From contig CAZOLZ010000005.1 in the NCBI GenBank assembly GCA_964580965.1, positions 11,808 to 75,807 on the forward strand: a stretch of DNA of 64,000 nt, read 5' to 3'. This document shows, piece by piece, positions 16,171-24,897 of this stretch. The position numbers were made by a program, and so were the translations under genes. The first letter of the stretch is position 1. Each line of letters begins with the position of its first letter. The notes under the pieces are model-generated. The model did not search any database. It worked only from the letters and a program-made list of their open reading frames with translations, and had not been told where the DNA came from. This DNA comes from CAIUKX01 sp964580965 (GTDB taxonomy: Bacteria > Bacteroidota > Bacteroidia > Flavobacteriales_D > Crocinitomicaceae).

Positions 16171-17814
16171 ATGAAGTTTTTAAGTTTCTTAATATTATTT
16201 TTTTTTACGTCAATAAGTAGCAACTCATTCTCACAAAAAAAAGCTCCCAAATTAATGGTTGGAATAGTAGTAGATCAAATGTGTTATGAGTATTTATATC
16301 GTTATTTCGACCAGTTTTCGGACAGTGGTTTTGTAAAACTAATGCAACAAGGAACGAATTGTAAGAATATTCATTACAATTATGTACCAACTTTTACGGG
16401 GCCTGGACACGCATCTATTTACACAGGCACAACACCTAATAATCATGGCATTATTGCCAATCAATGGTTTGTAAAAGAAACAGGTAAATCAATTAATTGT
16501 GTTGAAGATAAATCTTTTCATACAGTTGGATCAACATCATCAAATGGTCAATGTTCACCTCAAAAATTAATGGTAAACACGATTACAGACCAGTTAAAAA
16601 TGACGTATAATAATTCCAAAGTAATTTCTATATCAATTAAAGATAGATCAGCAATTTTATCTGGGGGACATTTATCTGATGGTTCGTATTGGTATGATAA
16701 ATTGGAAGGAAAAATGATTACATCCGATTATTTTAAAAGTTCATTACCAGATTGGGTTAATCAATTTAACAATCAGAACTTACCAGATTATTTAATGAAA
16801 TCAGATTGGACTTTGTTGAATTCAATTGAAAATTATAATGCCTCTGGTCCTGATAATTCTCCATATGAACATTTATTAGCAGGAAAATTGACTCCAACAT
16901 TTCCCTATAATTTTTCGAAAGAAAATAAAAAGTATAGTTTATTTACTTTTTTACCTGCAGCGAATTCTTACTTAAAAGAATTTGCAATAAAAGCTATAGA
17001 AAATGAAAAATTAGGTCAAGATGAGGTAACTGATTTTTTAGCGATAAGTTTTTCTTCAACAGATATTTTGGGGCATGCTTTTGGACCACAATCAGTAGAG
17101 ATTGAAGATATGTATTTGAGATTAGATTTAGAAATTGCAGCCTTGTTGAGTTATTTAGAATCCAGAATCGGAAGAGAAGATTTTACTTTATTTTTGACTG
17201 CAGATCATGCTGTTTTACCTGTGCCACAATTATTGATTGATAAAAAGTTGTCTGGAGGTTATCTGCCATTATCAACGCTGATACTTAATTTAAATGATAA
17301 ATTAAGCACAAAATTTGGAGCGAAATTTATTCAATCCTATCAAAACAATAATATCTATCTAGATGATGCAACTTTGAAATTATTAAATGTTTCAAAAGAT
17401 TCTATTCAAGAATTTATTCGAAAAGAGGTTGAAAACTGGAAGGGGGTAAAGAGGGTTTACTCATCAAGTGAAATAGAGCAACAAACGTTTCCATCTAAAT
17501 GGTTGAAAATGATTAAGAATGGTTGGGTCAAGAATCGAAATGGAGACTTATTCATAATGTTAGAGCCTGGCTATTTGTCGATTTATGAAGATACAGCCAA
17601 AGGTAGATTAGGAACGAGTCATGGTTCTGCATTTAATTATGACACTCAAGTCCCATTGTTGTGGTACGGGAAAAATATTCCATCAATAGAAGTTTATGAA
17701 AAATTAGATATTACTGATATCACCACAACATTGGCATTTTTATTAGATGTTTCTTTGCCAAATGCCACAACTGGAAAGCCAATATTAAAGATTTTAAATC
17801 CTCATATAGATTAA
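16171..17814 (+). CDS. Alkaline phosphatase, PafA type
   Basis: A periplasmic or surface phosphate monoesterase of the alkaline phosphatase superfamily. The start at 16171 gives a proper signal peptide (KFLSFLILFFFTSISSNSFS); an ATG 13 codons earlier would bury it. Catalytic residues match the PafA layout: nucleophile T76 in PTFTGPGHASIYTG, N97 21 residues later, and the K157-D-R159 pair in SISIKDRS. Metal ligands are D35 (VGIVVDQM), SSTDILGHAFGP, LTADHAVLP and LGTSHGSAFNYDT. The K-x-R pair separates it from diesterases. The length is 547 residues. No Pho-type operator was identified. Confidence 0.9.
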   Translation: MKFLSFLILFFFTSISSNSFSQKKAPKLMVGIVVDQMCYEYLYRYFDQFSDSGFVKLMQQGTNCKNIHYNYVPTFTGPGHASIYTGTTPNNHGIIANQWFVKETGKSINCVEDKSFHTVGSTSSNGQCSPQKLMVNTITDQLKMTYNNSKVISISIKDRSAILSGGHLSDGSYWYDKLEGKMITSDYFKSSLPDWVNQFNNQNLPDYLMKSDWTLLNSIENYNASGPDNSPYEHLLAGKLTPTFPYNFSKENKKYSLFTFLPAANSYLKEFAIKAIENEKLGQDEVTDFLAISFSSTDILGHAFGPQSVEIEDMYLRLDLEIAALLSYLESRIGREDFTLFLTADHAVLPVPQLLIDKKLSGGYLPLSTLILNLNDKLSTKFGAKFIQSYQNNNIYLDDATLKLLNVSKDSIQEFIRKEVENWKGVKRVYSSSEIEQQTFPSKWLKMIKNGWVKNRNGDLFIMLEPGYLSIYEDTAKGRLGTSHGSAFNYDTQVPLLWYGKNIPSIEVYEKLDITDITTTLAFLLDVSLPNATTGKPILKILNPHID

Positions 17815-17892
17815 TAAAGTCAAGTTGAAATTTTCAATAAATAGTTCTTGTGATTATTAACCAGCAATCTAATTCTCTTTTAAGATGGTATA

Positions 17893-19179
17893 TTAGTCAG
17901 AAGGTGCTTTAAGTGAAATTTTCAAAACCTCAACTGTTTGATTATCGATAACGATTTCACGACTCACTTTATGAGGGTAGCACCAAATGATTTTCTCTTC
18001 ATCGGTGATAATTAATTGACTCTCTTTTTCAGTAGCTAGAACTTTTTGATCTTTTAAGATATCTGATATCAGCTGGCTACCTTTCATTCCAATAGGTTTA
18101 ATTCGATCACCAATTTTCCATTTACGAATTGAAATTTGACCTTTTATTTTTTTTGAGTCGACATAAAGAATTTCTTTATTAAAATTGATTGGTACCAATT
18201 CTTTTCTGATTTTTTTAATTAAAAGGATAGGTTTTATTTCTAATTTTGATTTTAACTGTAGTGAAAAAAAATTGACATCCTTATAAATACGTTCATATAA
18301 TCGGTGATTATAAAATTCAATTTTTTTCCCTTTTTCACTTTTGGATAACTTCTTAATTTCATTGAGAAGTGAATGTGGGACTTCTAATTGTCTCAATAAT
18401 TCAACCTGCTCAAATTCTGAAAGGTGTAAAAATGTTGAAATTTCAATTTTATTATTTTTTTTGATTTGTTGGACGATTGGTTTTATCTTTTTTTCCAGTT
18501 TAAATTGTTCCGCTTGAAATACCGAAATTAATGTGTGAATGGATGATTTTAAATTAGGAAACTGTTCTTCCATTTTAGGAATAAATAGATTTCGTAGTTT
18601 GTTACGATTGTATTTATTTGTTGCGTTTGAAGTGTCTTCTCGCCATTCAAGACCTTCTTTTTTAGCAAGTTCAATAATTTCTTCTTTTGTAAAAGTTAAT
18701 AGAGGACGGATATAACGGATATTTTCTTCCAACATAGAAGCAAGTCCCATTATACCTGATTTTCTTGAAATATTTAAAAAGAAAGTTTCAACTTGATCAT
18801 CCAAATGATGGCCTAAAACAATATAGTTATCCTTGCTTTTGTTTTTCCAATCTTCAAAGAATTTATAACGAATTTTTCGTGCTAAATCTTGAAGATTTCC
18901 TCCTTTTTCGAGCTGTGTTTTCAAATCAACTTTTATACAATGAAAAGGTATATTGTATTTTTTACAAAAGGTTTTAACAAATGCTTCATCCTCATCAGAA
19001 TCTTTCCCTCTTAATTGATAATTGACATGTAAAGCAGTAATATTAAACCCTAACTGATATAAATAATACAGAATTGAGATGGAATCTACTCCACCACTAC
19101 AAGCAACAAAAAGTTTATTTGATTTTAAATGTTGCCATTTATCTGAAAGATTTTTTTTTATTTTATTTGTTAACGGCAT
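17893..19179 (-). CDS. tilS: tRNA(Ile)-lysidine synthetase
   Basis: Converts the wobble C34 of tRNA-Ile(CAU) to lysidine so it reads AUA; essential. The PP-loop FVACSGGVDS lies at residues 24-33, followed by ALHVNYQLRGKDSDEDEAFV and GHHLDDQVETFFLNISRKSG. The domain that binds the acceptor stem fills the C-terminal half (KIRKELVPINFNKEI, SIRKWKIGDRIKPIGMKGSQ). I chose ATG at 19179; a TTG directly precedes it. The first 17 bases overlap the end of pabB, so the two are coupled. Confidence 0.94.
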   Translation of the reverse strand: MPLTNKIKKNLSDKWQHLKSNKLFVACSGGVDSISILYYLYQLGFNITALHVNYQLRGKDSDEDEAFVKTFCKKYNIPFHCIKVDLKTQLEKGGNLQDLARKIRYKFFEDWKNKSKDNYIVLGHHLDDQVETFFLNISRKSGIMGLASMLEENIRYIRPLLTFTKEEIIELAKKEGLEWREDTSNATNKYNRNKLRNLFIPKMEEQFPNLKSSIHTLISVFQAEQFKLEKKIKPIVQQIKKNNKIEISTFLHLSEFEQVELLRQLEVPHSLLNEIKKLSKSEKGKKIEFYNHRLYERIYKDVNFFSLQLKSKLEIKPILLIKKIRKELVPINFNKEILYVDSKKIKGQISIRKWKIGDRIKPIGMKGSQLISDILKDQKVLATEKESQLIITDEEKIIWCYPHKVSREIVIDNQTVEVLKISLKAPSD

Positions 19180-20365
19180 CAATTATTTTTTGAATTTTAA
19201 TCAAGCATTCTTCATATTCATTTTGAGCAATTGAGCGGTTAGTAATGGCGCTTCCAACACCACAAGAAAGGTATTTCCTTTCTTTATTGTAAATTATCGT
19301 TCTAATAACAACATTCAAGTCGAAATCTCCATTTGGAGAAATGTATCCAATACTTCCAGAATATAAACCACGATTAAAAGATTCGTATTGATTTGTTAGT
19401 TCAAGTGCTTTAATTTTTGGTACACCAGTCATTGACCCCATTGGGAATGTTGCTTCTAAAATTTTAGAAAAAGGGGTTGATTCTTCTATATCGCAACTTA
19501 TAGTCGAAATCATTTGATGAACTGTTTCAAACGAATAAATCTTGCATAATTCATCTACATTTACTGTTCCTTTTTTTGCTATTCGAGATAAATCGTTACG
19601 AACCAAGTCGACAATCATAACGTTTTCTGATCGTTCTTTTGGATCGTTTTGAAGATTCTCAATTAGTTTTTGATCTTCTTTTAATGTTACTCCTCTTTTA
19701 GCTGTACCTTTTATGGGTTGAGATATAATTTTATTATCTACTTTTTTGATGAAACGTTCAGGACTTCCACCCATTATTTCAAATTCATTGAATGAAAGGT
19801 AAACTGAAAAAGGTGCTTGAGAAACTTTATTAATTTTGGAATAAGTTTTTAAAGGATCTTTTAATTCACAATTTTCAGCAAATATTTCTTGACAAAAATT
19901 AGTTTCATAAATATCCCCTAGATGAATATGTTTTTTTAATTTTTCAATATTTTTTAAATATTCATACTTTGAAATTCTAAATTGAAAATCGATTGTGTTT
20001 TTTTCTGTTGAACTACTAGAGTTTATCTCTTTTAAAAAATTATGGACAAATTGAATGTTTACAGAATTAGACTCTCCTTTTAAAAACTGAAATTCATTGT
20101 TCTTTATTTTTACAATATTTTGTGTTGTGAAAAGAATTAATTCAGGAAAATTAACACCATCAAAATTGGTAGATTGAAGATTCTCAAAACGGTTCTTCAA
20201 TTCAAAACTTAAAGCACAGAAGATGTATTGATCTTTATTTTTTTTAATAAACTCATCAATTAAATCGATTGAATCAGATGAATTTAAAATCAATTCATTT
20301 TCTTTTCCAAAACCGAGCAAAGAAAAATTTGACTGACCATTTAAAAAAATCAAAGGATTATTCAT
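19163..20365 (-). CDS. pabB: Aminodeoxychorismate synthase component I
   Basis: A chorismate-using enzyme of folate synthesis that makes 4-amino-4-deoxychorismate. The signatures are SQPIKGTAKRG (the PIKGT form is typical of PabB, PIAGT of TrpE), ERSENVMIVDLVRNDLSR, ATFPMGSMTGVPK, and VGSAITNRS near the C-terminus. At 400 residues it lacks a long N-terminal domain, as is usual for Bacteroidota PabB. No glutaminase gene lies adjacent. folK and a class IV aminotransferase that could act as PabC are elsewhere in the window. Confidence 0.9.
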   Translation of the reverse strand: MNNPLIFLNGQSNFSLLGFGKENELILNSSDSIDLIDEFIKKNKDQYIFCALSFELKNRFENLQSTNFDGVNFPELILFTTQNIVKIKNNEFQFLKGESNSVNIQFVHNFLKEINSSSSTEKNTIDFQFRISKYEYLKNIEKLKKHIHLGDIYETNFCQEIFAENCELKDPLKTYSKINKVSQAPFSVYLSFNEFEIMGGSPERFIKKVDNKIISQPIKGTAKRGVTLKEDQKLIENLQNDPKERSENVMIVDLVRNDLSRIAKKGTVNVDELCKIYSFETVHQMISTISCDIEESTPFSKILEATFPMGSMTGVPKIKALELTNQYESFNRGLYSGSIGYISPNGDFDLNVVIRTIIYNKERKYLSCGVGSAITNRSIAQNEYEECLIKIQKIIDAVNK

Positions 20366-20372
20366 AATATTT

Positions 20373-20380
20373 CAAAGTTA
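20373..20380 (-). promoter_or_regulatory. Predicted -7 box (TAACTTTG) of pabB-tilS
   Basis: Perfect TAnnTTTG ending 7 bp before the pabB ATG, implying a leader of only a few bases. Confidence 0.4.
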
Positions 20381-20481
20381 GTCCAAATCGTTTGAAAATA
20401 ATTGATATTTTATTTGAAATTTTAACATTATTAAAAATTGCATTATTATTGTACGAGAAGAAATAATGTTTACAAAATTGA

Positions 20482-21798
20482 ATGTTGTACAGGATTTTAA
20501 AAATAATAGTTAGTGTAGGGATTAGAAGTTATTACAAGGAAGTCAAGGTCCTTAATAAAAAAGTACTTCGAACAGATGGTCCTCTAATTTTTATTTCGAA
20601 TCACCCTAACACTTTAATGGATGCAATGATGATAGGTTTTATAACAAAAAAGCCTGTTTATTTCATGGCAAAAGGAACACTTTTTAACTCACCTTTTAAA
20701 TTGTGGTTGTTAAAGAATCTAAATATGATTCCTATAAATCGAAGAGGTGATGGAGCTGTGAGAGGAGTAAAAAATCAAAATTCATTTGATGCATGTTATC
20801 GTTTATTAGAACAGAAAAAGTCTTTGGTTGTATTTCCTGAGGGAACATCTTTTTTAGAGCGTCAATTAAGAGAATTGAAATCGGGTACAGCTCGAATTGC
20901 TTTAGAGGTAGAGTCAAGACATTCAGGGCAGTTAGGGGTAAAAGTTATTCCATTGGGGTTGAATTATCATAAAGCTGAGAAATTCAGGAGTTCGGTTTTA
21001 GTTCATATAGGAGAACCAATTAAAATTGAACCTTACATCAATGATTATAAATCAAATCCAGGAAAGACAGCTAAATTATTGACAGAGTTATTTCGTGTAA
21101 AGCTAGAGGAGATTTTAATTCATACAACCACAAAAGAGCAAGAGCGATTAATTGATTCCTTGGAAGAGGTATTATCATCAAAATATTTGTCAAGAAAAAG
21201 AGGAGTTGAACACGATATACAATTTTTAAGAAAAATTAAAGAGAATATTGATCGTTTTCAATACCATGATCCAAAAAGAATTAATGAAATTGAGTTATTA
21301 CTTCAAAATATATTGTGGCAATTGAGGAAATTAGATATTAAATCTGATTTTTTAGACAGAAGGTTTCGATCTGTAATGTTTATTCGTCAGATGTTTTCTT
21401 CAATTGTTTTTGTAATAATAGGAATGCCTTTGTTTTTGTATGGTTTATGGCATAATATGATTCAATATAAATTGACAGATTTTATTGTTCCCAAAATCAC
21501 AAAAGATATTGAGTATTATGCTCCTTTGGCTGTTTTATTGAGTATGGTTTTATATCCCTGTTTTTATACTTTTTTCTTTTATTTAGTAAGTCATATTTTT
21601 GAAATGAGTTCCATCGTAGAGATTATTTATATAATCTCCATGCCATTATCAGGCTTTTATGCATATTGGTTTAATCGATATTTAAAACACATTTCATATA
21701 AATGGAGATATATCTTATTGATGGTTAGTGATTCTAAAGCTATGGAAGAGCTAAAGGCGAAAAGAAAGCAATTGCGCTCACTTATTTTTGAGGACTAA
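20482..21798 (+). CDS. Acyltransferase of the PlsC/GPAT-like family with C-terminal membrane domain
   Basis: Probably acylates glycerol-3-phosphate or lysophosphatidate at the inner membrane. The catalytic block is FISNHPNTLMDAMM, with His and Asp separated by five residues as in the GPT2-like eukaryotic acyltransferases rather than four as in PlsC. FPEGTSFLERQLRELKSGTARIA is the glycerophosphate-binding block. After a helical section (about 210-300) come four hydrophobic segments (MFSSIVFVIIGMPLFLYGL and others, about 305-400). The 438-residue length is much more than PlsC. Exact substrate unknown. Its 3' end overlaps the convergent HlyD-like gene by 17 bp. Confidence 0.85.
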   Translation: MLYRILKIIVSVGIRSYYKEVKVLNKKVLRTDGPLIFISNHPNTLMDAMMIGFITKKPVYFMAKGTLFNSPFKLWLLKNLNMIPINRRGDGAVRGVKNQNSFDACYRLLEQKKSLVVFPEGTSFLERQLRELKSGTARIALEVESRHSGQLGVKVIPLGLNYHKAEKFRSSVLVHIGEPIKIEPYINDYKSNPGKTAKLLTELFRVKLEEILIHTTTKEQERLIDSLEEVLSSKYLSRKRGVEHDIQFLRKIKENIDRFQYHDPKRINEIELLLQNILWQLRKLDIKSDFLDRRFRSVMFIRQMFSSIVFVIIGMPLFLYGLWHNMIQYKLTDFIVPKITKDIEYYAPLAVLLSMVLYPCFYTFFFYLVSHIFEMSSIVEIIYIISMPLSGFYAYWFNRYLKHISYKWRYILLMVSDSKAMEELKAKRKQLRSLIFED

Positions 21799-22861
21799 CC
21801 AAAGTGTCTCCATCATTTAGCCCTGATACAAAAGCATAAGAATCTGTACTTGAAATTATGTTTACTCTTTTTTGTAATTTTACTTTCGAACCAACAATAA
21901 CGTTACTATCTTCATACAGGTATGTTTTGGGTAAACTAAAACATTTCTCAGTGGCAATTTTTGATGATTTATAAAAGATTTCTTGTCCTGGATGAACTCT
22001 ATTGTTTTCAATTAAATTAAAACTAAGGTAACATGTATTTTGTTCATTGCCCTTTTTAAGAAAAAAGAATTTTCCTTTACCTACAAGTGTTTTTGTTTGG
22101 TCGTAAAATAAAATTTTATCAGCAGTTTTAATTTTTTCAATTTGACTTTCTTTCAATTCGATTTTGATTAATTCAGGGATGTATTCTTCTAAAATAGCCA
22201 ATGTATCCCCTTTATTAACTTGATCTCCAGTTTCTACATTAATAGATAAGACTTTACCATTCTCTTTATTAATTAAGAAAAATTTATTCATTTTTTCCTC
22301 ATCGTCAATGAGTTGGTTGTATAAACCAGTGGTTCCTTTTTCTTGCATTAACTCTAAAAGATTTTGATCAGAAATCTGAGGCAAAATAGGTAAAATCAAT
22401 TCAGGTGAAAGCGAGTCGATAAATTGATTCCAGACAACCTCTTTTTTGAAATCAATATTTAATTCTTCAAAGATTTCAATTAATTGTTTTTTCAGTTCAA
22501 CCTTTCTAGTACTCATCTTCTTAAACAGTTGATTGTTCTCATAGATAAAAGCGAGTTTATTTCTTTTGATAACCTTATTCTTTAAGATTGAAATTGAGTC
22601 AATAACACCATTTTTTGTACTTAGAATAGGAATTATTTTCTTTTTACAATAGATACCTTCTCCTTCTAGAATGACATCTTGAAAATGATTTTCTACAACT
22701 ATGAAGTCTGAATTTACTTCTTTCACTGTTTTAGTGACTATGTTTTTTTCCGTTTTTCTTTTAGCAACAGTTTTAGCTTCTTTTTTATTCATTAGAATGT
22801 ATAAAATAATTGCTATGATTACTAAAAGAATAAATAAAAATGGATTACTTTTCTTATTCAT
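21782..22861 (-). CDS. HlyD-like membrane fusion protein (periplasmic adaptor)
   Basis: A single N-terminal membrane anchor (NPFLFILLVIIAIILYIL) is followed by a periplasmic part with two half lipoyl-like motifs (VIDSISILKNKVIKRNKLAFIYEN and GKVLSINVETGDQVNKGDTLAIL) flanking a helical segment of about 90 residues. A beta-barrel region ends in RVHPGQEIFY and VGSKVKLQKRVNII. The start at 22861 is chosen because it puts the anchor at the N-terminus; an in-frame ATG 27 codons earlier adds an unlikely polar extension. No ABC or RND transporter or TolC gene is adjacent, so partner and substrate are unknown. Confidence 0.75.
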   Translation of the reverse strand: MNKKSNPFLFILLVIIAIILYILMNKKEAKTVAKRKTEKNIVTKTVKEVNSDFIVVENHFQDVILEGEGIYCKKKIIPILSTKNGVIDSISILKNKVIKRNKLAFIYENNQLFKKMSTRKVELKKQLIEIFEELNIDFKKEVVWNQFIDSLSPELILPILPQISDQNLLELMQEKGTTGLYNQLIDDEEKMNKFFLINKENGKVLSINVETGDQVNKGDTLAILEEYIPELIKIELKESQIEKIKTADKILFYDQTKTLVGKGKFFFLKKGNEQNTCYLSFNLIENNRVHPGQEIFYKSSKIATEKCFSLPKTYLYEDSNVIVGSKVKLQKRVNIISSTDSYAFVSGLNDGDTLVSPQK

Positions 22862-22976
22862 TTTAAACTGTTCTTCAAGTTTGATATTAACAAAAATACG
22901 ATTAATTAAAGAATAATGTTGAAAACTTAGTTGAAAACCCAATTTAACCTCTGTTTAATTTACCTTTAACCTTTCT

Positions 22977-22984
22977 TAAATTTG
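22977..22984 (+). promoter_or_regulatory. Predicted -7 box (TAAATTTG) of the gene at 23005
   Basis: Perfect TAnnTTTG, 20 bp before the ATG. Confidence 0.45.
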
Positions 22985-23004
22985 TTATAACAAATAAACG
23001 ACAA

Positions 23005-23550
23005 ATGGTATTATTAAGCTCACTTATTAAAAAGAAGTTATCTGATGATCAGATATCTAATATTTTTATTAATGGACTGTTTGATGTTGTTGAAAATGGT
23101 TTTAAAGAGATTGCTGACTTAATAAATGAAGATGTTGTTTTTGTTAAATCGCCTGAAATTAATCAGAATTTAAATGGAGAATTTGCTTTGATTGTAATTG
23201 CTGCAAATTTATCTACACTAGAAAGTACATTCGAAGCAGATCAAGCTGTGAGGGTAGAACAAAAGATTTTCGAGAAGCTAGGGAAGTTATATGAGATGTC
23301 TACCAAAGATTTTGAATCTTTAGCAAGAGAATATCAAAGTTTTATTGCAAAAGTTAATAAGCCATCCAAGAATTTAGTATATGGGATGTCAAAAGCAATT
23401 TTTGAGAAGTATGAATTGAATGAGTTTCAAGATGAGTATTTCAGGAGGATGCAGGCTCCAAATCCTTTATTCTTAAAGCGTTTAGATGAGGTTATGATTA
23501 ATTTTATTTGGAATTGGGATGCCTTCTTTAAAAAGTATAAATTAAACTAG
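23005..23550 (+). CDS. Hypothetical cytoplasmic protein
   Basis: Not recognised. It is 181 residues with no signal peptide or membrane segment, mixed alpha/beta, and rich in Phe, Asn, Glu and Lys. A strand-like GEFALIVIAANLSTL lies near residue 65. Helices follow (QAVRVEQKIFEKLGKLYEM), and the C-terminus is aromatic (MINFIWNWDAFFKKYKLN). Promoter box upstream and terminator downstream make it a single-gene unit. Codon use matches its neighbours, so it looks like a resident gene. Confidence 0.7.
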   Translation: MVLLSSLIKKKLSDDQISNIFINGLFDVVENGFKEIADLINEDVVFVKSPEINQNLNGEFALIVIAANLSTLESTFEADQAVRVEQKIFEKLGKLYEMSTKDFESLAREYQSFIAKVNKPSKNLVYGMSKAIFEKYELNEFQDEYFRRMQAPNPLFLKRLDEVMINFIWNWDAFFKKYKLN

Positions 23551-23570
23551 AAAAATTGTTACTTAGTTTG

Positions 23571-23600
23571 AATCCTCATGATTACTCATGAGGATTTTTT
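23571..23600 (+). terminator. Intrinsic terminator after the hypothetical gene
   Basis: Perfect 11-bp stem AATCCTCATGA / TCATGAGGATT, 4-nt loop, then T6. It may also serve rsmG from the other strand, though the T tail there is weaker. Confidence 0.88.
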
Positions 23601-23623
23601 ATTTGTAGTTATTTATAAAAAAA

Positions 23624-24253
23624 TTAATGTCTTACGTATACTACCTTTTTAGTGTCAAAAAAGACTTCTTCAAAAATACTTTTTAAGTCGTACGTTTTAT
23701 AGAATTTTTTCACAGCTTTCATTTCCTCTGTTAAATCGCCTCCTTTTAGGTAAAGTATACCATTTTTTAAATCATGAACACTTTTTTTCTTGAATTTATC
23801 TTTTGTCCATTTTAAAAAAGCAGGCATGGCTGTAACAGCTCTACTTACAATGAAGTCAAATTGTTGATTAATATGCTCAGCTCTTTCATGAATAGCTGTT
23901 ACGTTTGTTAAATTAAGTGTTTTAGCAACTTCTTGAACAACCTTTATTTTTTTACCAATAGAGTCTACTAGAAGAAAATTACAGTTCGGATATAATATGG
24001 CTAGTGGAATACCGGGAAATCCTCCACCTGTTCCGATATCTAAAATATCTGAATTGTCTTCGAATTTTTGAATTTTCGCTATTCCAAGAGAGTGTAGTAC
24101 ATGGCGTTCATAAAAGTTATCTGTATCTTTTCTTGAAATCACATTAATTTGATTGTTCCATTCAGTGTAAATGGATAATAATTTTGAGAATTGATCTTTC
24201 TGTATTTCTGAAATATCAGGAAAATACTTTAATATAAGCTGTTCAGAATTCAT
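23624..24253 (-). CDS. rsmG: 16S rRNA (guanine-527-N7)-methyltransferase
   Basis: SAM-dependent methylation of G527 in 16S rRNA. Visible are YTEWNQQINVISRKD, the SAM-binding DILDIGTGGGFPGIPLAI, NFLLVDSIGKKIKVV, and FDFIVSRAVTAMP with the family's SRA motif. The length is 209 residues, typical. Preceded on the same strand by the sigma factor gene with a 38-bp gap. Confidence 0.95.
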   Translation of the reverse strand: MNSEQLILKYFPDISEIQKDQFSKLLSIYTEWNNQINVISRKDTDNFYERHVLHSLGIAKIQKFEDNSDILDIGTGGGFPGIPLAILYPNCNFLLVDSIGKKIKVVQEVAKTLNLTNVTAIHERAEHINQQFDFIVSRAVTAMPAFLKWTKDKFKKKSVHDLKNGILYLKGGDLTEEMKAVKKFYKTYDLKSIFEEVFFDTKKVVYVRH

Positions 24254-24257
24254 ACTA

Positions 24258-24265
24258 CAAATGTA
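24258..24265 (-). promoter_or_regulatory. rsmG: Possible -7 box (TACATTTG) of rsmG
   Basis: TAnnTTTG inside the short palindrome CTACAAATGTAG, only 4 bases before the rsmG ATG; would give a leaderless transcript. Confidence 0.3.
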
Positions 24266-24291
24266 GTTAAAAAGTCAAATTTCAGAGTTTT

Positions 24292-24897
24292 TTAAATGCT
24301 GTCTTTGGTTTTTTCAATTAAGCTTGCAAGAAAATCTCTTGCTCTAAAAAGTTGAGCTTTTACAGTTCCGAGTGGAAGGTCTAATTCTTGAGCAATTTCT
24401 TCGTAACTTAACTCTTCAAAATATCTTTTCTCAATTAGGACACGATAACGAGGTTTTAGTTTTGTTACCAGTTCACGCATCAATTTGACTTTTTGGTCTT
24501 GGATAACACTTTCCTCAGGATCAAGAGTAGATGATTTTGCATCAAAATATATAACTTCTCCATCATCGTTAATTCTTCCTGAATCCATAGATGTAACAGA
24601 AATTCTTTTTTTACGAATGAAATCGATGCAATTATTTGATGCAATTTTGAAAAGCCATGTGCTGAATGCAAAACTGGGTGAATATTGTTCTAGACGGTTA
24701 AAGGCTTTACCGAATGCTTCAATAGTTAAATCATCAGCATCGTCATTGTTTTTAACCATTTTCAGCATCATGAAGTAGATAGACTCTCTGTATTTTTCCA
24801 TTAATTCAGCATAAGCACTTTGTTTGCCATCTATAGCTTGTTTGACTAAGATTAAATCTTGTTGTGCTTTGTCTGATAAATGATTTCCGTCTACCAT
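24292..24897 (-). CDS. ECF-type RNA polymerase sigma factor
   Basis: A 201-residue extracytoplasmic-function sigma factor. Region 2 spans about residues 22-95 (YAELMEKYRESIYFMMLKM, DDADDLTIEAFGKAF, FSTWLFKIASNNCIDFIRKK). A linker with many Asp and Ser follows. Region 4 is at about 137-192 (LKPRYRVLIEKRYFEELSYEEIAQELDLPLGTVKAQLFRAR). No anti-sigma gene is adjacent; the upstream neighbour is a glycosyltransferase whose end overlaps its start by 7 bp. The regulon is unknown. Confidence 0.92.
   Translation of the reverse strand: MVDGNHLSDKAQQDLILVKQAIDGKQSAYAELMEKYRESIYFMMLKMVKNNDDADDLTIEAFGKAFNRLEQYSPSFAFSTWLFKIASNNCIDFIRKKRISVTSMDSGRINDDGEVIYFDAKSSTLDPEESVIQDQKVKLMRELVTKLKPRYRVLIEKRYFEELSYEEIAQELDLPLGTVKAQLFRARDFLASLIEKTKDSI

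Noticed and set aside
17815..17892. Terminator between the phosphatase and tilS genes
   Set aside because: No stem of useful length with a T tail was found in this 78-bp convergent gap.
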